Source: Azotobacter salinestris
Lineage (GTDB): Bacteria > Pseudomonadota > Gammaproteobacteria > Pseudomonadales > Pseudomonadaceae
Reading direction: 5' to 3'
Assembly (NCBI RefSeq): GCF_009363155.1
Contig: NZ_CP045302.1
Coordinates: 1,611,001-1,675,000, forward strand
DNA: 64,000 nucleotides
Shown here: in pieces, positions 1 through 8,709 of the stretch
Position numbering within the stretch: the first letter of the stretch is position 1
Layout: each line of letters opens with the position of its first letter
Program-made: the position numbers and the translations under genes
Notes under the pieces: model-generated
What the model was told of the DNA's origin: nothing
The model's database searches: none
What the model saw: only the letters and a program-made list of their open reading frames with translations

Positions 1-15
1 GGACCACCGAGCTCA

Positions 16-31
16 TGGCAAAACGCCTGCA
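16..31 (+). promoter_or_regulatory. Candidate sigma-54 promoter upstream of pilB
   Basis: The 16 bases TGGCAAAACGCCTGCA match the sigma-54 consensus TGGCACRNNNNTTGCW at 14 positions. GG (17-18) and GC (29-30) have the required spacing. Transcription would start near base 43, about 120 bases before pilB. PilR, encoded further along, is a sigma-54 activator in this family. No PilR or IHF site was verified, and the region to the left is outside the window. Confidence 0.45.
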
Positions 32-164
32 CTGGTCAAAACCTTTCCTTTCTCTTTTGAAAAAGCCCCCACTTCAGCCTTTTCCCCAAGAGGCAAGGAG
101 GAAGGACTGGTGGAATGCTCTAGCAGCACCCCGCCTCCCTATTGCATAGAGAGTTATCCATCCG

Positions 165-1865
165 ATGACCAACGATATTTCCCTCCCCGGCCTGGCACGG
201 CAGATGGTGCTGGCCGGGCTGATCGACGAGAAGACCGCCCAGCAGGCCCAGCAGCAGGCGCAGCGCAACCAGACCTCCCTGATCACCTGGCTGGTGCAGA
301 ACAAGCTGGCCAAGAGCCGATCGCTGGCAGAGCTGGCCGCGGAACAGTTCGGCATCGCCCTGTTCGACCTCAAAACGCTGGACAGGGAGAGCCAGCCCCG
401 GGAACTGGTCAGCGAGAAGCTGATTCGCCAGCATCGCGTCCTGCCGCTGTGGCGGCGCGGCAATCGGCTGTTCGTGGCGATCTCCGACCCGACCAACCAC
501 GAGGCGATACGCGAGATCCGCTTCGGCACCGGACTGAACACCGAGGCCATCCTGGTCGAGGACGACCGGCTGGGCGAGGCCATCGAGAAATACTTCGAGG
601 GCGCCGGTACCGGCCTGGATAATCTCGCCGATGCCGATCTGGATGGGCTCGATGTCGAGGCGGGCGATCAGCAGGACGATGAAATCAATCCGGCCGGCGA
701 CTCCGAGGATGCGCCGGTGGTGCGCTTCATCAACAAGATGCTGCTGGATGCTATTCGTCGCGGCTCCTCGGACCTGCATTTCGAGCCCTACGAAAAAAGC
801 TACCGGGTGCGCTTCCGTACCGACGGCATCCTCCACGAGGTGGCCCGACCGCCGGTCCAGCTGGCCCCGAAGATCGCCGCGCGGCTGAAGGTGATGGCCG
901 GGCTGGACATCTCCGAGCGGCGCAAGCCGCAGGATGGCCGGATCAAGATGAAGCTGTCGAAGACCAAGGCCATCGACTTTCGGGTCAACACCCTGCCGAC
1001 CCTGTGGGGCGAGAAGACCGTGATGCGGATTCTCGACCCCTCCAGCGCGCAGATGGGCATCGATGCCCTCGGCTACGAAGAGGTGCAGAAGGAGCTCTAC
1101 CTGGCGGCGCTGAACCAGCCGCAGGGCATGATTCTGGTGACCGGTCCGACCGGCTCGGGCAAGACGGTGTCCCTGTACACCGGCCTGAACATTCTCAACA
1201 CCCCGGAGGTGAATATCTCCACCGCGGAAGACCCGGTGGAGATCAACCTGGAGGGCATCAACCAGGTCAACGTCAATCCGCGCCAGGGCATGGACTTCTC
1301 CCAGGCGCTGCGCGCCTTCCTGCGCCAGGACCCGGACATCATAATGGTCGGCGAGATCCGCGACCTGGAAACCGCCGAGATCGCCATCAAGGCCGCGCAG
1401 ACCGGGCACATGGTGATGTCCACCCTGCACACCAACAGTGCTGCGGAAACCCTGACTCGCCTGCGCAACATGGGGGTACCCTCCTTCAACATCGCCACCT
1501 CGGTGAACCTGATCATCGCCCAGCGCCTGGCACGCAAGCTGTGCGCCTGCAAGAAGGCAGTGGACATCCCCCGCGAAACCCTGCTCGCCGAAGGCTTCCC
1601 GGAAGCGCGCATCGGCGCCTTCAAGCTGTACGCCCCGGTCGGCTGCGAGAACTGCAACGGCGGCTACAAGGGCCGGGTCGGCATTTATGAAGTGGTTAAA
1701 ATCACCCCTGCCCTGCAGCGCATTATCATGGAGGACGGCAACTCCATCGAAATCGCCCGGCAGATGCGCGCCGATGGCTTCAACGACCTGCGCACATCGG
1801 CCCTGCTGAAAGCCATGCAGGGCGTCACCAGCCTGGAAGAAGTCAACCGCGTCACCAAGGATTAA
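165..1865 (+). CDS. pilB: Type IV pilus extension ATPase PilB
   Basis: Cytoplasmic hexameric ATPase that powers pilin polymerisation at the base of the type IV pilus. The 566 residues match the family length. An N-terminal MshEN-type domain fills about residues 1-150. The Walker A motif GPTGSGKT is at 327-334, followed by an Asp-box/Walker B stretch (DPDIIMVGEIRD) and a His-box region (STLHTN). Paired CxC and CxxC motifs in the C-terminal part (CAC, CENC) fit the zinc-binding knuckle of GspE/PilB ATPases. The ATG at 165 opens the conserved MTND start; its ribosome binding site is weak. pilC follows after 2 bases, so pilBCD is one operon. Regulation is probably from the upstream sigma-54-like element. 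Confidence 0.97.
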   Translation: MTNDISLPGLARQMVLAGLIDEKTAQQAQQQAQRNQTSLITWLVQNKLAKSRSLAELAAEQFGIALFDLKTLDRESQPRELVSEKLIRQHRVLPLWRRGNRLFVAISDPTNHEAIREIRFGTGLNTEAILVEDDRLGEAIEKYFEGAGTGLDNLADADLDGLDVEAGDQQDDEINPAGDSEDAPVVRFINKMLLDAIRRGSSDLHFEPYEKSYRVRFRTDGILHEVARPPVQLAPKIAARLKVMAGLDISERRKPQDGRIKMKLSKTKAIDFRVNTLPTLWGEKTVMRILDPSSAQMGIDALGYEEVQKELYLAALNQPQGMILVTGPTGSGKTVSLYTGLNILNTPEVNISTAEDPVEINLEGINQVNVNPRQGMDFSQALRAFLRQDPDIIMVGEIRDLETAEIAIKAAQTGHMVMSTLHTNSAAETLTRLRNMGVPSFNIATSVNLIIAQRLARKLCACKKAVDIPRETLLAEGFPEARIGAFKLYAPVGCENCNGGYKGRVGIYEVVKITPALQRIIMEDGNSIEIARQMRADGFNDLRTSALLKAMQGVTSLEEVNRVTKD

Positions 1866-1867
1866 CC

Positions 1868-3085
1868 ATGGCGGAAAAAGCGTTGAAAACCAGTCTCTTC
1901 ATCTGGGAAGGCACCGACCGGCGCGGCACCAAGGTCAAGGGCGAGTTGAGCGGGCAGAATCCAGCGCTGGTCAAGGCACAACTGCGCAAGCAGGGCATCA
2001 ACCCGACCAAGGTACGCAAGAAAGCCGCTTCGCTGTTCGGCGCCGGCAAGAAGATCAAGCCGATGGACATCGCCCTGTTCACTAGGCAGATGGCCACCAT
2101 GATGAAGGCAGGCGTGCCGCTGCTGCAGGCCTTCGACATCATCTCCGAGGGCTTCGACAACCCGAACATGCGCAAGCTGGTGGACGAGGTGAAGCAGGAG
2201 GTGGCGGCTGGCAACAGCTTTGCCACTGCATTGCGCAAAAAGCCACTCTATTTCGATGACCTCTACTGCAACCTGGTGGAGTCCGGCGAACAGTCCGGTG
2301 CCCTGGAGAACCTGCTGGACCGGGTCGCCACCTACAAGGAGAAGACCGAGGCGCTGAAGGCCAAGATCAAGAAGGCGATGACCTATCCCATCGCGGTGAT
2401 CGTGGTGGCGGTCATCGTCTCGGCAATTTTGCTGATCAAGGTAGTGCCGCAATTCGAATCGGTATTCGCCAATTTCGGCGCCGAACTGCCAGCTTTTACT
2501 CGAATGGTCATCAGCCTGTCCGAGATCATGCAGGAATACTGGTTCTATGCCCTGCTGGGAATATTCGTCGTTGCCTTCACTCTGAAGCAGGCCCATCAGC
2601 GCTCGGAAAAATTTCGCAACTGGACGGACCGCACCTTGCTGAAGCTGCCGATCGTCGGCGAGATCCTCTACAAGTCGGCGGTGGCCCGCTTTGCCCGCAC
2701 CCTGTCCACCACCTTCGCCGCCGGCGTGCCGCTGGTCGATGCGCTCGATTCAGTGGCTGGCGCTACCGGAAACGTGGTATTTCGCAGCGCTACCGAAAAG
2801 GTCAAGGCCGACGTCACCACCGGCATGCAGCTGAACTTTTCCATGCGCACCACCGGTACCTTCCCCACCATGGCGATCCAGATGACCGCCATCGGCGAGG
2901 AATCCGGTGCGCTGGACGAGATGCTCGACAAGGTGGCGAGCTTCTATGAGGCCGAGGTGGACAACATGGTGGACAGCCTGACCAGCCTGATGGAACCGAT
3001 GATCATGGCGGTGCTCGGCGTGCTGGTCGGTGGCCTGATCATCGCCATGTACCTGCCGATCTTCCAGCTGGGTGCCGTGGTCTGA
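1868..3085 (+). CDS. pilC: Type IV pilus inner membrane platform protein PilC
   Basis: Polytopic inner membrane protein that sits on the PilB/PilT ATPases and passes force to the pilin subunits. It has 405 residues, as expected. Two repeated GspF domains are visible: one starts near residue 70 (MDIALFTRQMATMMKAGVPL) and the second near 270 (ARFARTLSTTFAAGVPLVDA). Hydrophobic membrane segments lie at about 172-195, 220-240 and at the C terminus. The start lies 2 bases after the pilB stop and pilD follows 2 bases after the pilC stop, which indicates translational coupling. Confidence 0.97.
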   Translation: MAEKALKTSLFIWEGTDRRGTKVKGELSGQNPALVKAQLRKQGINPTKVRKKAASLFGAGKKIKPMDIALFTRQMATMMKAGVPLLQAFDIISEGFDNPNMRKLVDEVKQEVAAGNSFATALRKKPLYFDDLYCNLVESGEQSGALENLLDRVATYKEKTEALKAKIKKAMTYPIAVIVVAVIVSAILLIKVVPQFESVFANFGAELPAFTRMVISLSEIMQEYWFYALLGIFVVAFTLKQAHQRSEKFRNWTDRTLLKLPIVGEILYKSAVARFARTLSTTFAAGVPLVDALDSVAGATGNVVFRSATEKVKADVTTGMQLNFSMRTTGTFPTMAIQMTAIGEESGALDEMLDKVASFYEAEVDNMVDSLTSLMEPMIMAVLGVLVGGLIIAMYLPIFQLGAVV

Positions 3086-3087
3086 AC

Positions 3088-3957
3088 ATGTCCATTCACG
3101 ATCTTCTGGCCGGTCCCGGACCGGCCTTCGTTTTCTGTGCGGGGCTGCTGGGCCTGGTGGTCGGCAGCTTTCTCAACGTGGTCATCCATCGCCTGCCCAA
3201 GATGATGCTGCACGATTGGCAGGCGCAGGCGCGGGAAGTGCTGGAGCTGCCCGGCGAGGAGCCGGGCCAGCCCTTCAACCTGCTGCTGCCCCACTCCCAC
3301 TGCCCAGGCTGCGGGCACGAAATCAGGCCCTGGGAGAATATCCCGCTGCTCGGCTGGCTATTCCTGGGAGGCCGCTGTTCGGCCTGCAAGACGCCGATCA
3401 GCGTGCGCTATCCCCTAGTGGAGCTGGCCTGCGGACTGCTTTCGGCCCACGTTGCCTGGCATTACGGCTTCGGCTGGCAGGCCGGTGCCATGCTGCTGCT
3501 CGGCTGGGGCCTGCTGGCCATGAGCCTGATCGACTACGACCATCAACTGCTACCGGACTCGCTGGTGCTGCCACTGCTATGGCTGGGTCTGATCCTCAAC
3601 AGTTTCGGATTGTTCGTCTTCCTCGAGGATGCCCTCTGGGGCGCGGTGGCCGGCTACCTCAGCCTGTGGTCGGTGTACTGGCTGTTCAAGCTGCTCACCG
3701 GCAAGGAGGGCATGGGCTACGGCGACTTCAAGCTGCTGGCGATGCTCGGCGCCTGGGGCGGCTGGCAGATCCTGCCGCTCACCATCCTGCTCTCCTCGCT
3801 GGTCGGCGCCGTGCTGGGGATCCTCATCCTGCGTCTGCGCAGGGCCGAAAGCGGCACGCCGATCCCCTTCGGCCCCTTCCTCGCCCTCGCCGGCTGGATC
3901 GCCCTGCTCTGGGGCGAGCGCATCACCGGCTCCTACCTGCAGTTCGCCGGCTTGTAG
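3088..3957 (+). CDS. pilD: Prepilin leader peptidase / N-methyltransferase PilD
   Basis: Membrane aspartyl protease that cleaves type IV prepilins and type II pseudopilins after the leader glycine and methylates the new N terminus. The catalytic aspartates fall at D149 (LIDYDHQ) and D213 (GMGYGDFKL), the same numbers as in P. aeruginosa PilD. The two zinc CxxC pairs are C72/C75 and C97/C100. At 289 residues with about eight membrane segments it is full length. It would process FimT, FimU, PilE, PilV, PilW and PilX encoded in this window. Confidence 0.97.
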   Translation: MSIHDLLAGPGPAFVFCAGLLGLVVGSFLNVVIHRLPKMMLHDWQAQAREVLELPGEEPGQPFNLLLPHSHCPGCGHEIRPWENIPLLGWLFLGGRCSACKTPISVRYPLVELACGLLSAHVAWHYGFGWQAGAMLLLGWGLLAMSLIDYDHQLLPDSLVLPLLWLGLILNSFGLFVFLEDALWGAVAGYLSLWSVYWLFKLLTGKEGMGYGDFKLLAMLGAWGGWQILPLTILLSSLVGAVLGILILRLRRAESGTPIPFGPFLALAGWIALLWGERITGSYLQFAGL

Positions 3958-4021
3958 GGCGGGCACAGCCCGCCGTTGCGGATCGGCCCCTTGCCATCGG
4001 CGGCGGGTTGCATCCCCCTAC
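3954..4021. repeat. Palindromic intergenic element (REP-like)
   Basis: This 68-base stretch starts with GTAGGG inside the pilD stop region and ends with CCCCCTAC. It contains a perfect 7-base stem GGCGGGC/GCCCGCC with an ACA loop (3958-3974). Its form, an outer GTAGGG...CCCTAC around GC-rich stems, resembles the intergenic palindromes scattered through pseudomonad genomes. It may also end pilBCD transcription, although there is no T run. Confidence 0.5.
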
Positions 4022-4104
4022 GCAAGGAGCCCCATTGCCCGCAAACCATTGCATATCCACAGGCAAACCGGTATCTACACGGCACTTCAGCGTTGAGGGC
4101 AGTC

Positions 4105-4713
4105 ATGAAACCTTGGATTCTTGGTCTGACGGGCGGTATCGGCAGCGGCAAGAGCGCCGCCGCCCAGCATTTCAGAACGCTCGGCGTGCATCTGGTGGAC
4201 GCTGACGAGGCAGCACGCTGGGTGGTCGAGCCCGACCGCCCGGCGCTGGCGAAGATCGCCGAGCATTTCGGCGCAGAAGTTCTTCTGCCCGACGGACACC
4301 TGGCTCGGGCCGCGCTACGTGCCCGGGTGTTCCAGAACGCCGAGGAGCGTCGCTGGCTGGAAAAGCTGCTGCATCCGCTGATTCGTCAGGAAATCTGCAG
4401 CCATCTCGAGCGCGCCAGCTCGCCCTATGCCATTCTGGTTTCACCATTGCTGGTGGAAACCGACCAGCACAAGATGACCCAGCGCATCCTGGTCATCGAT
4501 GTGCCCGAATCCCTGCAGCTCGAGCGCGCCATGCAGCGCGACCAGGCCGACCGGAAACAGGTCGAGGCGATCATCAAGGCCCAGGCCAGCCGTGAAGAAC
4601 GCCTGCGCCATGCCGATGACGTGCTGGTGAACGACCGCGACCTGCCCTGGCTGTACAGCGAGGTCGAACGCCTGCATCGGTTCTACCTGACCCTGCGCGG
4701 AGGCCAGCCATGA
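4105..4713 (+). CDS. coaE: Dephospho-CoA kinase CoaE
   Basis: Phosphorylates the ribose 3'-hydroxyl of dephospho-CoA with ATP, the last step of coenzyme A synthesis. From the ATG at 4105 the protein has 202 residues, the family length. The P-loop GGIGSGKS is at residues 10-17, and the conserved DADEAAR follows. An upstream in-frame start at 3976 would add 43 unrelated residues from the palindromic spacer and was not chosen. The last four bases overlap the start of yacG. The pilD-coaE-yacG order is standard in Pseudomonas. Confidence 0.96.
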   Translation: MKPWILGLTGGIGSGKSAAAQHFRTLGVHLVDADEAARWVVEPDRPALAKIAEHFGAEVLLPDGHLARAALRARVFQNAEERRWLEKLLHPLIRQEICSHLERASSPYAILVSPLLVETDQHKMTQRILVIDVPESLQLERAMQRDQADRKQVEAIIKAQASREERLRHADDVLVNDRDLPWLYSEVERLHRFYLTLRGGQP

Positions 4714-4910
4714 AGCAACCCTTGACGGTCGCCTGTCCGACCTGCCGGGCGCCGGTCGAATGGGGCCCGCAAAGCCCGCACCGGCCATTCTGCAGCGAAC
4801 GCTGCAAGCTGATCGACCTGGGCGCATGGGCGGCCGAGGAGCACGCGATCCCCGGTGACAGCGTGGAGGACGACCTGTTCTCCGAAGAACTGCCACCACG
4901 CGGCCATTGA
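4710..4910 (+). CDS. yacG: DNA gyrase inhibitor YacG
   Basis: Small zinc protein of 66 residues that in E. coli binds the GyrB C-terminal region and blocks DNA binding by gyrase. The four zinc ligands C9, C12, C28 and C32 are all present (CPTC and CSERC). The acidic C-terminal tail (EDDLFSEE) is typical. It overlaps coaE by four bases (ATGA), so translation is coupled. Ends 94 bases before the stop of the convergent permease gene. Confidence 0.95.
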   Translation: MKQPLTVACPTCRAPVEWGPQSPHRPFCSERCKLIDLGAWAAEEHAIPGDSVEDDLFSEELPPRGH

Positions 4911-5004
4911 TTTCCCTCGCCAGAAACGCTCGCAGAAGAGTACCGACCATCGAGCCCCGATCGAGGTGCCGACCGTTCGCATCGGCTATCCGACATGCAA
5001 GCGG

Positions 5005-5691
5005 TCAGCGCGGCTCGTCATCCTTCCAGGGCGCCTGCAGATAACGACTGCGGTTGAAGGTTTCCAGCCACTCCGGGTAGTACACCACCAACCCGCTGAT
5101 CACTGCACCATTGATGAATGCCTCGGGAAACATCACCAGCCACAGGTAGCCGAGGTAGTCCAGCAGCCACGGCGGCATTTCGTACCGCCCATCCAGCCAC
5201 AGGACGGCGAACCCGGCCAGCAGGCAGGCCAGGGCGCTCAGCGCAGCCGGGAAGAAGCCCGAGCAGAAGATGTAGACGAACAGGTTGCGCGGCTGCGCAC
5301 GCTCGACCAGCAGGGCACAGCCTTCGGTGATCGATACGGGAATGGCCACCAGCAGCAGGCCGTTGATGCCCAGCGCCGTCAGATCCTGCCGCCCCAGCGC
5401 CAGAAGCCCGAGTTGCGCAGCCAGTCCGGCCAGCATTGCCAGCGGCCAGTCGAGCAGCAGGGTCACCGCCGTCATGCCGATGAAGTGAAAGGAGAGCCCG
5501 GAAACGAAATCGCGCCGCACGAGCCAGAGCAGAAACAACGCCAAAACGGTACCGAACAGCAGATGCTGACGCCGGCTGTCGCTGAACAGCTCCAGCCAGG
5601 GCGCACGCCAGACGGCATAGAGCATGAGCCCCAGATAGAGGCCCGCGCCGATCGACTGGGTACCGGGGGCCAGCAGATCGGCGGCAATCAC
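5005..5691 (-). CDS. ECF/CbiM-like ABC transporter permease
   Basis: Integral membrane protein of 228 residues with about six hydrophobic segments (for example residues 45-60, 74-100 and 105-125). The sequence around GLSFHFIGMTAVTLLLDWP fits the pseudomonad group annotated as energy-coupling factor ABC transporter permease, related to CbiM. The N-terminal MHI motif that binds metal in CbiM/NikM is absent: the protein starts MIAADLL. No CbiN, CbiQ or CbiO gene is nearby, so transport and substrate are unproven. Its ATG overlaps the stop of the previous gene by four bases, so it is the last gene of a three-gene unit. Confidence 0.7.
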   Translation of the reverse strand: MIAADLLAPGTQSIGAGLYLGLMLYAVWRAPWLELFSDSRRQHLLFGTVLALFLLWLVRRDFVSGLSFHFIGMTAVTLLLDWPLAMLAGLAAQLGLLALGRQDLTALGINGLLLVAIPVSITEGCALLVERAQPRNLFVYIFCSGFFPAALSALACLLAGFAVLWLDGRYEMPPWLLDYLGYLWLVMFPEAFINGAVISGLVVYYPEWLETFNRSRYLQAPWKDDEPR

Positions 5692-6155
5692 GGCGCCACC
5701 CGCTCGAGAGCAGAGACCAAGGCTCCGGCATCGCCGAACTCATGCATGGCGCGCAGTTTTCCCTGCTCCAGATCGAGCCACAGTACCTTGGCCGGATCGC
5801 CCGGATAACGGGAGGCGACCCGGGCATCGCGGTCGAGCAGCACACGATAGGGATAGTCGCGCATCGCCGGAATGGCGAACAGGCGGGCAATCAGCGAGGG
5901 CATGCGGCTGATGTCGGCGACGAACGCCGCCCGACGCGCCTCCAGATATCCCTGCGGCCTTGTCTTGAGGGCCGCCTCGACCAGCCGGGCGCCATCCATG
6001 CTGCGCGCGACCAGCAGGATGCGGGTTTCCTCGCTCAGGCTGTAGGCCCGCTCATGCTGATCCAGCAAGGTCCAGGGCGCGAGCCGTTCGCCCACTTCGA
6101 GCGCCTGTGCCCAGAAAGACGCCAGGGCAAGCACGATGCCAGCGAAGACTCTCAC
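5688..6155 (-). CDS. Exported thioredoxin-fold-like protein
   Basis: The GTG at 6155 overlaps the stop of the acetyltransferase gene as GTGA, and it opens a signal peptide ([15 protein letters not shown]) cleaved near residue 18. The mature part has about 137 residues with the pattern [19 protein letters not shown] and a later [20 protein letters not shown], which recalls redoxin/YtfJ-type thioredoxin folds. No CxxC active site is present, so redox chemistry is unlikely. Its place between an acetyltransferase and a membrane permease with four-base overlaps on both sides suggests a shared role. I cannot name the function. Confidence 0.65.
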   Translation of the reverse strand: MRVFAGIVLALASFWAQALEVGERLAPWTLLDQHERAYSLSEETRILLVARSMDGARLVEAALKTRPQGYLEARRAAFVADISRMPSLIARLFAIPAMRDYPYRVLLDRDARVASRYPGDPAKVLWLDLEQGKLRAMHEFGDAGALVSALERVAP

Positions 6156-6577
6156 TCGCCGCTCCTCCGAGTGGAATAGACCTGAATATCGCTGCGGCCC
6201 TCCCAACTGGCCTGGGCTTCCCAGAAGGCTTGAGCCTGCGGAGCGTCCCGCAGGACGAACACATGGGATTTGTCGATTCCCAGCTGTGCGAGCTTGGCCT
6301 GCGCCTTGCCCAGCAGCGCCCGGGCAAAGCCGCGGCCGCGGTAGGGTTCGTCGACCACCAGATGTTGCAGATAACCGCGCCGCCCATCATGGCCGACCAG
6401 CAGCGAAGCGACGATCCGACCATCGAGTTCGACCAGTTGGCTCAGCCCGGGATTGCGCGCCAGATAGTTGCAGAAAGGCTCGAAGTCATCTTCGGCGCGG
6501 AGCTGCAGGCCCGGCGTGCGACGCCACAGCGCCAGCAAAGCCGGATGATCGACGGGGGTGATGGGGCGAACGGACAT
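6152..6577 (-). CDS. GNAT family N-acetyltransferase
   Basis: A 141-residue acetyl-CoA dependent acetyltransferase. The pyrophosphate-binding loop of motif A is visible as [17 protein letters not shown] near residues 74-90, after a beta strand GYLQH. I chose the ATG at 6577 ([11 protein letters not shown]), because family members begin with this RPIT/D strand; an upstream in-frame start would add 11 unlike residues. It is the first gene of the overlapping unit with the exported thioredoxin-fold protein and the permease. The acetylated substrate is unknown. Confidence 0.85.
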   Translation of the reverse strand: MSVRPITPVDHPALLALWRRTPGLQLRAEDDFEPFCNYLARNPGLSQLVELDGRIVASLLVGHDGRRGYLQHLVVDEPYRGRGFARALLGKAQAKLAQLGIDKSHVFVLRDAPQAQAFWEAQASWEGRSDIQVYSTRRSGE

Positions 6578-6891
6578 GGGGAAACTCCGGAGAGCGGGCA
6601 GCAAAGCCAAACCTGGACACGGCCCTGCCAGCGGAAGGAGGCTTGCGGCAGACAGCGGTCCGACCAGACGAATGGGCCCATCCGGATACGCCGCCTGTAA
6701 AGCTGGGTCTTGAGGCGCCCCCTGAGCTTGGCGTCATTTTAGAGTGCGAACTTCCGCCACATTGAAATTTTAGCCAAAAGACATCTTGCCAGCCGAGCGG
6801 CACAAGGAGTTATGATTCACATCAACAAAGCAAGGGCTTTCCGGGTAGCCGGATCGCTCGGCGAACGATTTTTGCAGAATGCGAGTCCTGC
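6578..6891. other. Intergenic region with a possible leader peptide
   Basis: This 314-base divergent spacer must hold promoters for the acetyltransferase unit and for the DUF3094 gene. An AT-richer part lies at about 6735-6790. A 31-codon frame at 6812-6907 begins with ATG two bases after AAGGAG and ends 16 bases inside the DUF3094 gene. It may be a coupled leader peptide or chance. I see no RNA gene here. Confidence 0.35.
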
Positions 6892-7065
6892 ATGGCAAGC
6901 CGCCTGAACCCCGACGATCAGCAACGCGTCAATGAGTACCTGAGCGCCCCGCAGCATCAAGTGGAACGCCAGCCGTTCCGCCCCTGGCGCCTCGCACTGA
7001 TCGTGCTGACCGTGGTCGTCTGTCTGGGCCTGCTGAGTCGCGTTCTAGGACGTCTGGTGCTCTGA
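6892..7065 (+). CDS. DUF3094 small membrane protein
   Basis: A 57-residue protein with a polar N terminus (RLNPDDQQRVNEYLSAP) and one C-terminal membrane helix (LALIVLTVVVCLGLLSRVL). The pattern matches DUF3094, a short family found beside ndh in pseudomonads. The start ATG has only a weak ribosome binding site (GCGAGT). The upstream 31-codon frame that overlaps its start could supply ribosomes. Function unknown. ndh begins 75 bases downstream in the same direction. Confidence 0.72.
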   Translation: MASRLNPDDQQRVNEYLSAPQHQVERQPFRPWRLALIVLTVVVCLGLLSRVLGRLVL

Positions 7066-7140
7066 GCTGCCTCGCGCTCGCCCCGACGCTCCCGCCCCGC
7101 TTTTTCAACCTTTTCATTTCAACCTTGTGAGGCCCTAGCT

Positions 7141-8439
7141 ATGACTCATCGTATCGTAATCGTAGGCGGCGGCGCCGGCGGTCTGGAACTTGCCACTCGC
7201 CTCGGCAAGACCATGGGCAGGAACTTTCAGGCAAAGATCACCCTGGTCGATGCCAACATGACCCACCTGTGGAAGCCGCTGCTGCATGAAGTCGCCGCCG
7301 GCTCGCTGAACTCGACCGGCGACGAGCTGAACTACGTGGCCCAGGCCAAGTGGAACAACTTCGAGTTCCAGTACGGCCGCATGTGCGGACTGGACCGGGC
7401 CAACAAGCGCATCCGCCTGGCGGCCCAACCGGCCCTGGAAGACCGCGCTCCGCTGCCCGAACGCGAACTGAGCTACGACACCCTGATCATCTCCGTCGGC
7501 AGCACCACCAACGACTTCGGCACGCCCGGCGCCGCCGAGAACTGCATCTTCCTGGAAAGCCGCGACCAGGCCGAGCGCTTCCGCCGCCTGCTGCTCAGCC
7601 ACTACCTGCGCGCCCATGCCAGCGATGCCAGCGACCATCAGGTGAATGTCGCCATCGTCGGCGCCGGGGCCACCGGCGTCGAGCTGGCCGCCGAACTGCG
7701 CCACGCCTCCGAGCAGCTGGTCGCCTACGGCCTGGAGCGCATTCCGCCGGAAAACCTCAGCATCACGCTGATCGAGTCCAGCCCGCGCGTGCTGGCCGCC
7801 CTGCCCGAACGCATCAGCCGCTCGGCACATGCCACCCTGGAAAGCCTCGGCGTTCGCGTACACACCAGCACCGCCGTCAGCGAAGTCACCGCAGAAGGCC
7901 TGAAGACAAAGGATGACCAGTTCATTTCCGCCGATCTCATGGTCTGGGCAGCCGGCGTTCGCGCCCCCGCCTTCCTCAAGGAGCTGGACGGCCTGGAAAC
8001 CAACCGCATCAACCAACTGCTGGTACGCCCGACCCTGCAGACCACCCTCGACGACGACATCTTCGCCTTCGGCGATTGCGCATCCTGCCCGCAGCCGGGC
8101 ACCGACCGCACCGTTCCGCCGCGTGCGCAGGCCGCCCACCAGCAGGCCTCGCTGCTGGCCAAGTCGATCCATCGCAAGCTGCAGGAAGACAAGCCCCTGC
8201 TGGAGTACCGCTACAGCGACCACGGCTCACTGATCTCCCTCTCGAGCTTCTCGGCGATCGGCAACCTGATGGGCAACCTGACCGGCGACGTGACCCTGGA
8301 AGGCTGGCTGGCCCGCAAGTTCTACATCTCGTTGTACCGGATGCACCAGATCGCGCTGTACGGAACCTTCCGCACCCTGATGATGATGCTGGGCGACCGC
8401 TTCCGCAGCAGCACCGAACCCCGCCTCAAGCTCCACTGA
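7141..8439 (+). CDS. ndh: Type II NADH dehydrogenase Ndh
   Basis: Non-proton-pumping NADH:quinone oxidoreductase bound to the inner membrane, 432 residues. The FAD-binding GxGxxG is at the very N terminus (VGGGAGGLELATRLG). The second dinucleotide fold for NADH is at about residues 168-200 (VAIVGAGATGVELAAEL). The quinone-site region carries the typical AQAAHQQA near residue 327. The C-terminal part has an amphipathic, membrane-associating stretch (RKFYISLYRMHQIALYG). The length is close to E. coli Ndh (434). An imperfect GC hairpin follows the stop. Confidence 0.93.
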   Translation: MTHRIVIVGGGAGGLELATRLGKTMGRNFQAKITLVDANMTHLWKPLLHEVAAGSLNSTGDELNYVAQAKWNNFEFQYGRMCGLDRANKRIRLAAQPALEDRAPLPERELSYDTLIISVGSTTNDFGTPGAAENCIFLESRDQAERFRRLLLSHYLRAHASDASDHQVNVAIVGAGATGVELAAELRHASEQLVAYGLERIPPENLSITLIESSPRVLAALPERISRSAHATLESLGVRVHTSTAVSEVTAEGLKTKDDQFISADLMVWAAGVRAPAFLKELDGLETNRINQLLVRPTLQTTLDDDIFAFGDCASCPQPGTDRTVPPRAQAAHQQASLLAKSIHRKLQEDKPLLEYRYSDHGSLISLSSFSAIGNLMGNLTGDVTLEGWLARKFYISLYRMHQIALYGTFRTLMMMLGDRFRSSTEPRLKLH

Positions 8440-8452
8440 TCTCCCTTCCTTC

Positions 8453-8482
8453 GCCCCTCGAGCGCCGGCCGCTCGCAGGGGC
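8453..8482 (+). terminator. GC hairpin after ndh
   Basis: The arms GCCCCTCGAGCG (8453-8464) and CGCTCGCAGGGGC (8470-8482) pair over 12 base pairs with one bulged C. A pyrimidine-rich TCCTCTC follows rather than a T run. It lies 14 bases after the ndh stop and is a likely transcript end. Confidence 0.45.
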
Positions 8483-8610
8483 TCCTCTCATCGCCGCGAA
8501 GACGCAAGCAACGGGACATTGCTACCGGCGCACGAAGACGACTTTCGAGAGTGCGATATGCAAGCGTGCGAAGGCCCGCCACAGACCGATTGCGCTCTGA
8601 AGCCAGCAAG

Positions 8611-8690
8611 ACAGGAAAAAACAGGAAAAAACAGGAAAAAACAGGAAAAAACAGGAAAAAACAGGAAAAAACAGGAAAAAACAGGAAAAC
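8611..8690. repeat. Ten-base tandem repeat, eight copies
   Basis: The unit acaggaaaaa is repeated eight times head to tail; the last copy ends in c. Read leftward it gives repeated TTTTTTCCTG tracts just downstream of the tRNA cluster. The copies are almost identical, which suggests recent slippage. The surrounding 8440-8760 holds no gene that I can support. Confidence 0.95.
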
Positions 8691-8709
8691 CGATTAGGCG
8701 GAATAGATT

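Noticed and set aside
5005-5691. Cobalamin riboswitch or cobalt uptake operon around the ECF-like permease
   Set aside because: No cbi genes nearby, no riboswitch-like leader, and the metal-binding N terminus is missing.
8611-8690. CRISPR array
   Set aside because: Ten-base units with no spacers and no cas genes; a simple tandem repeat.
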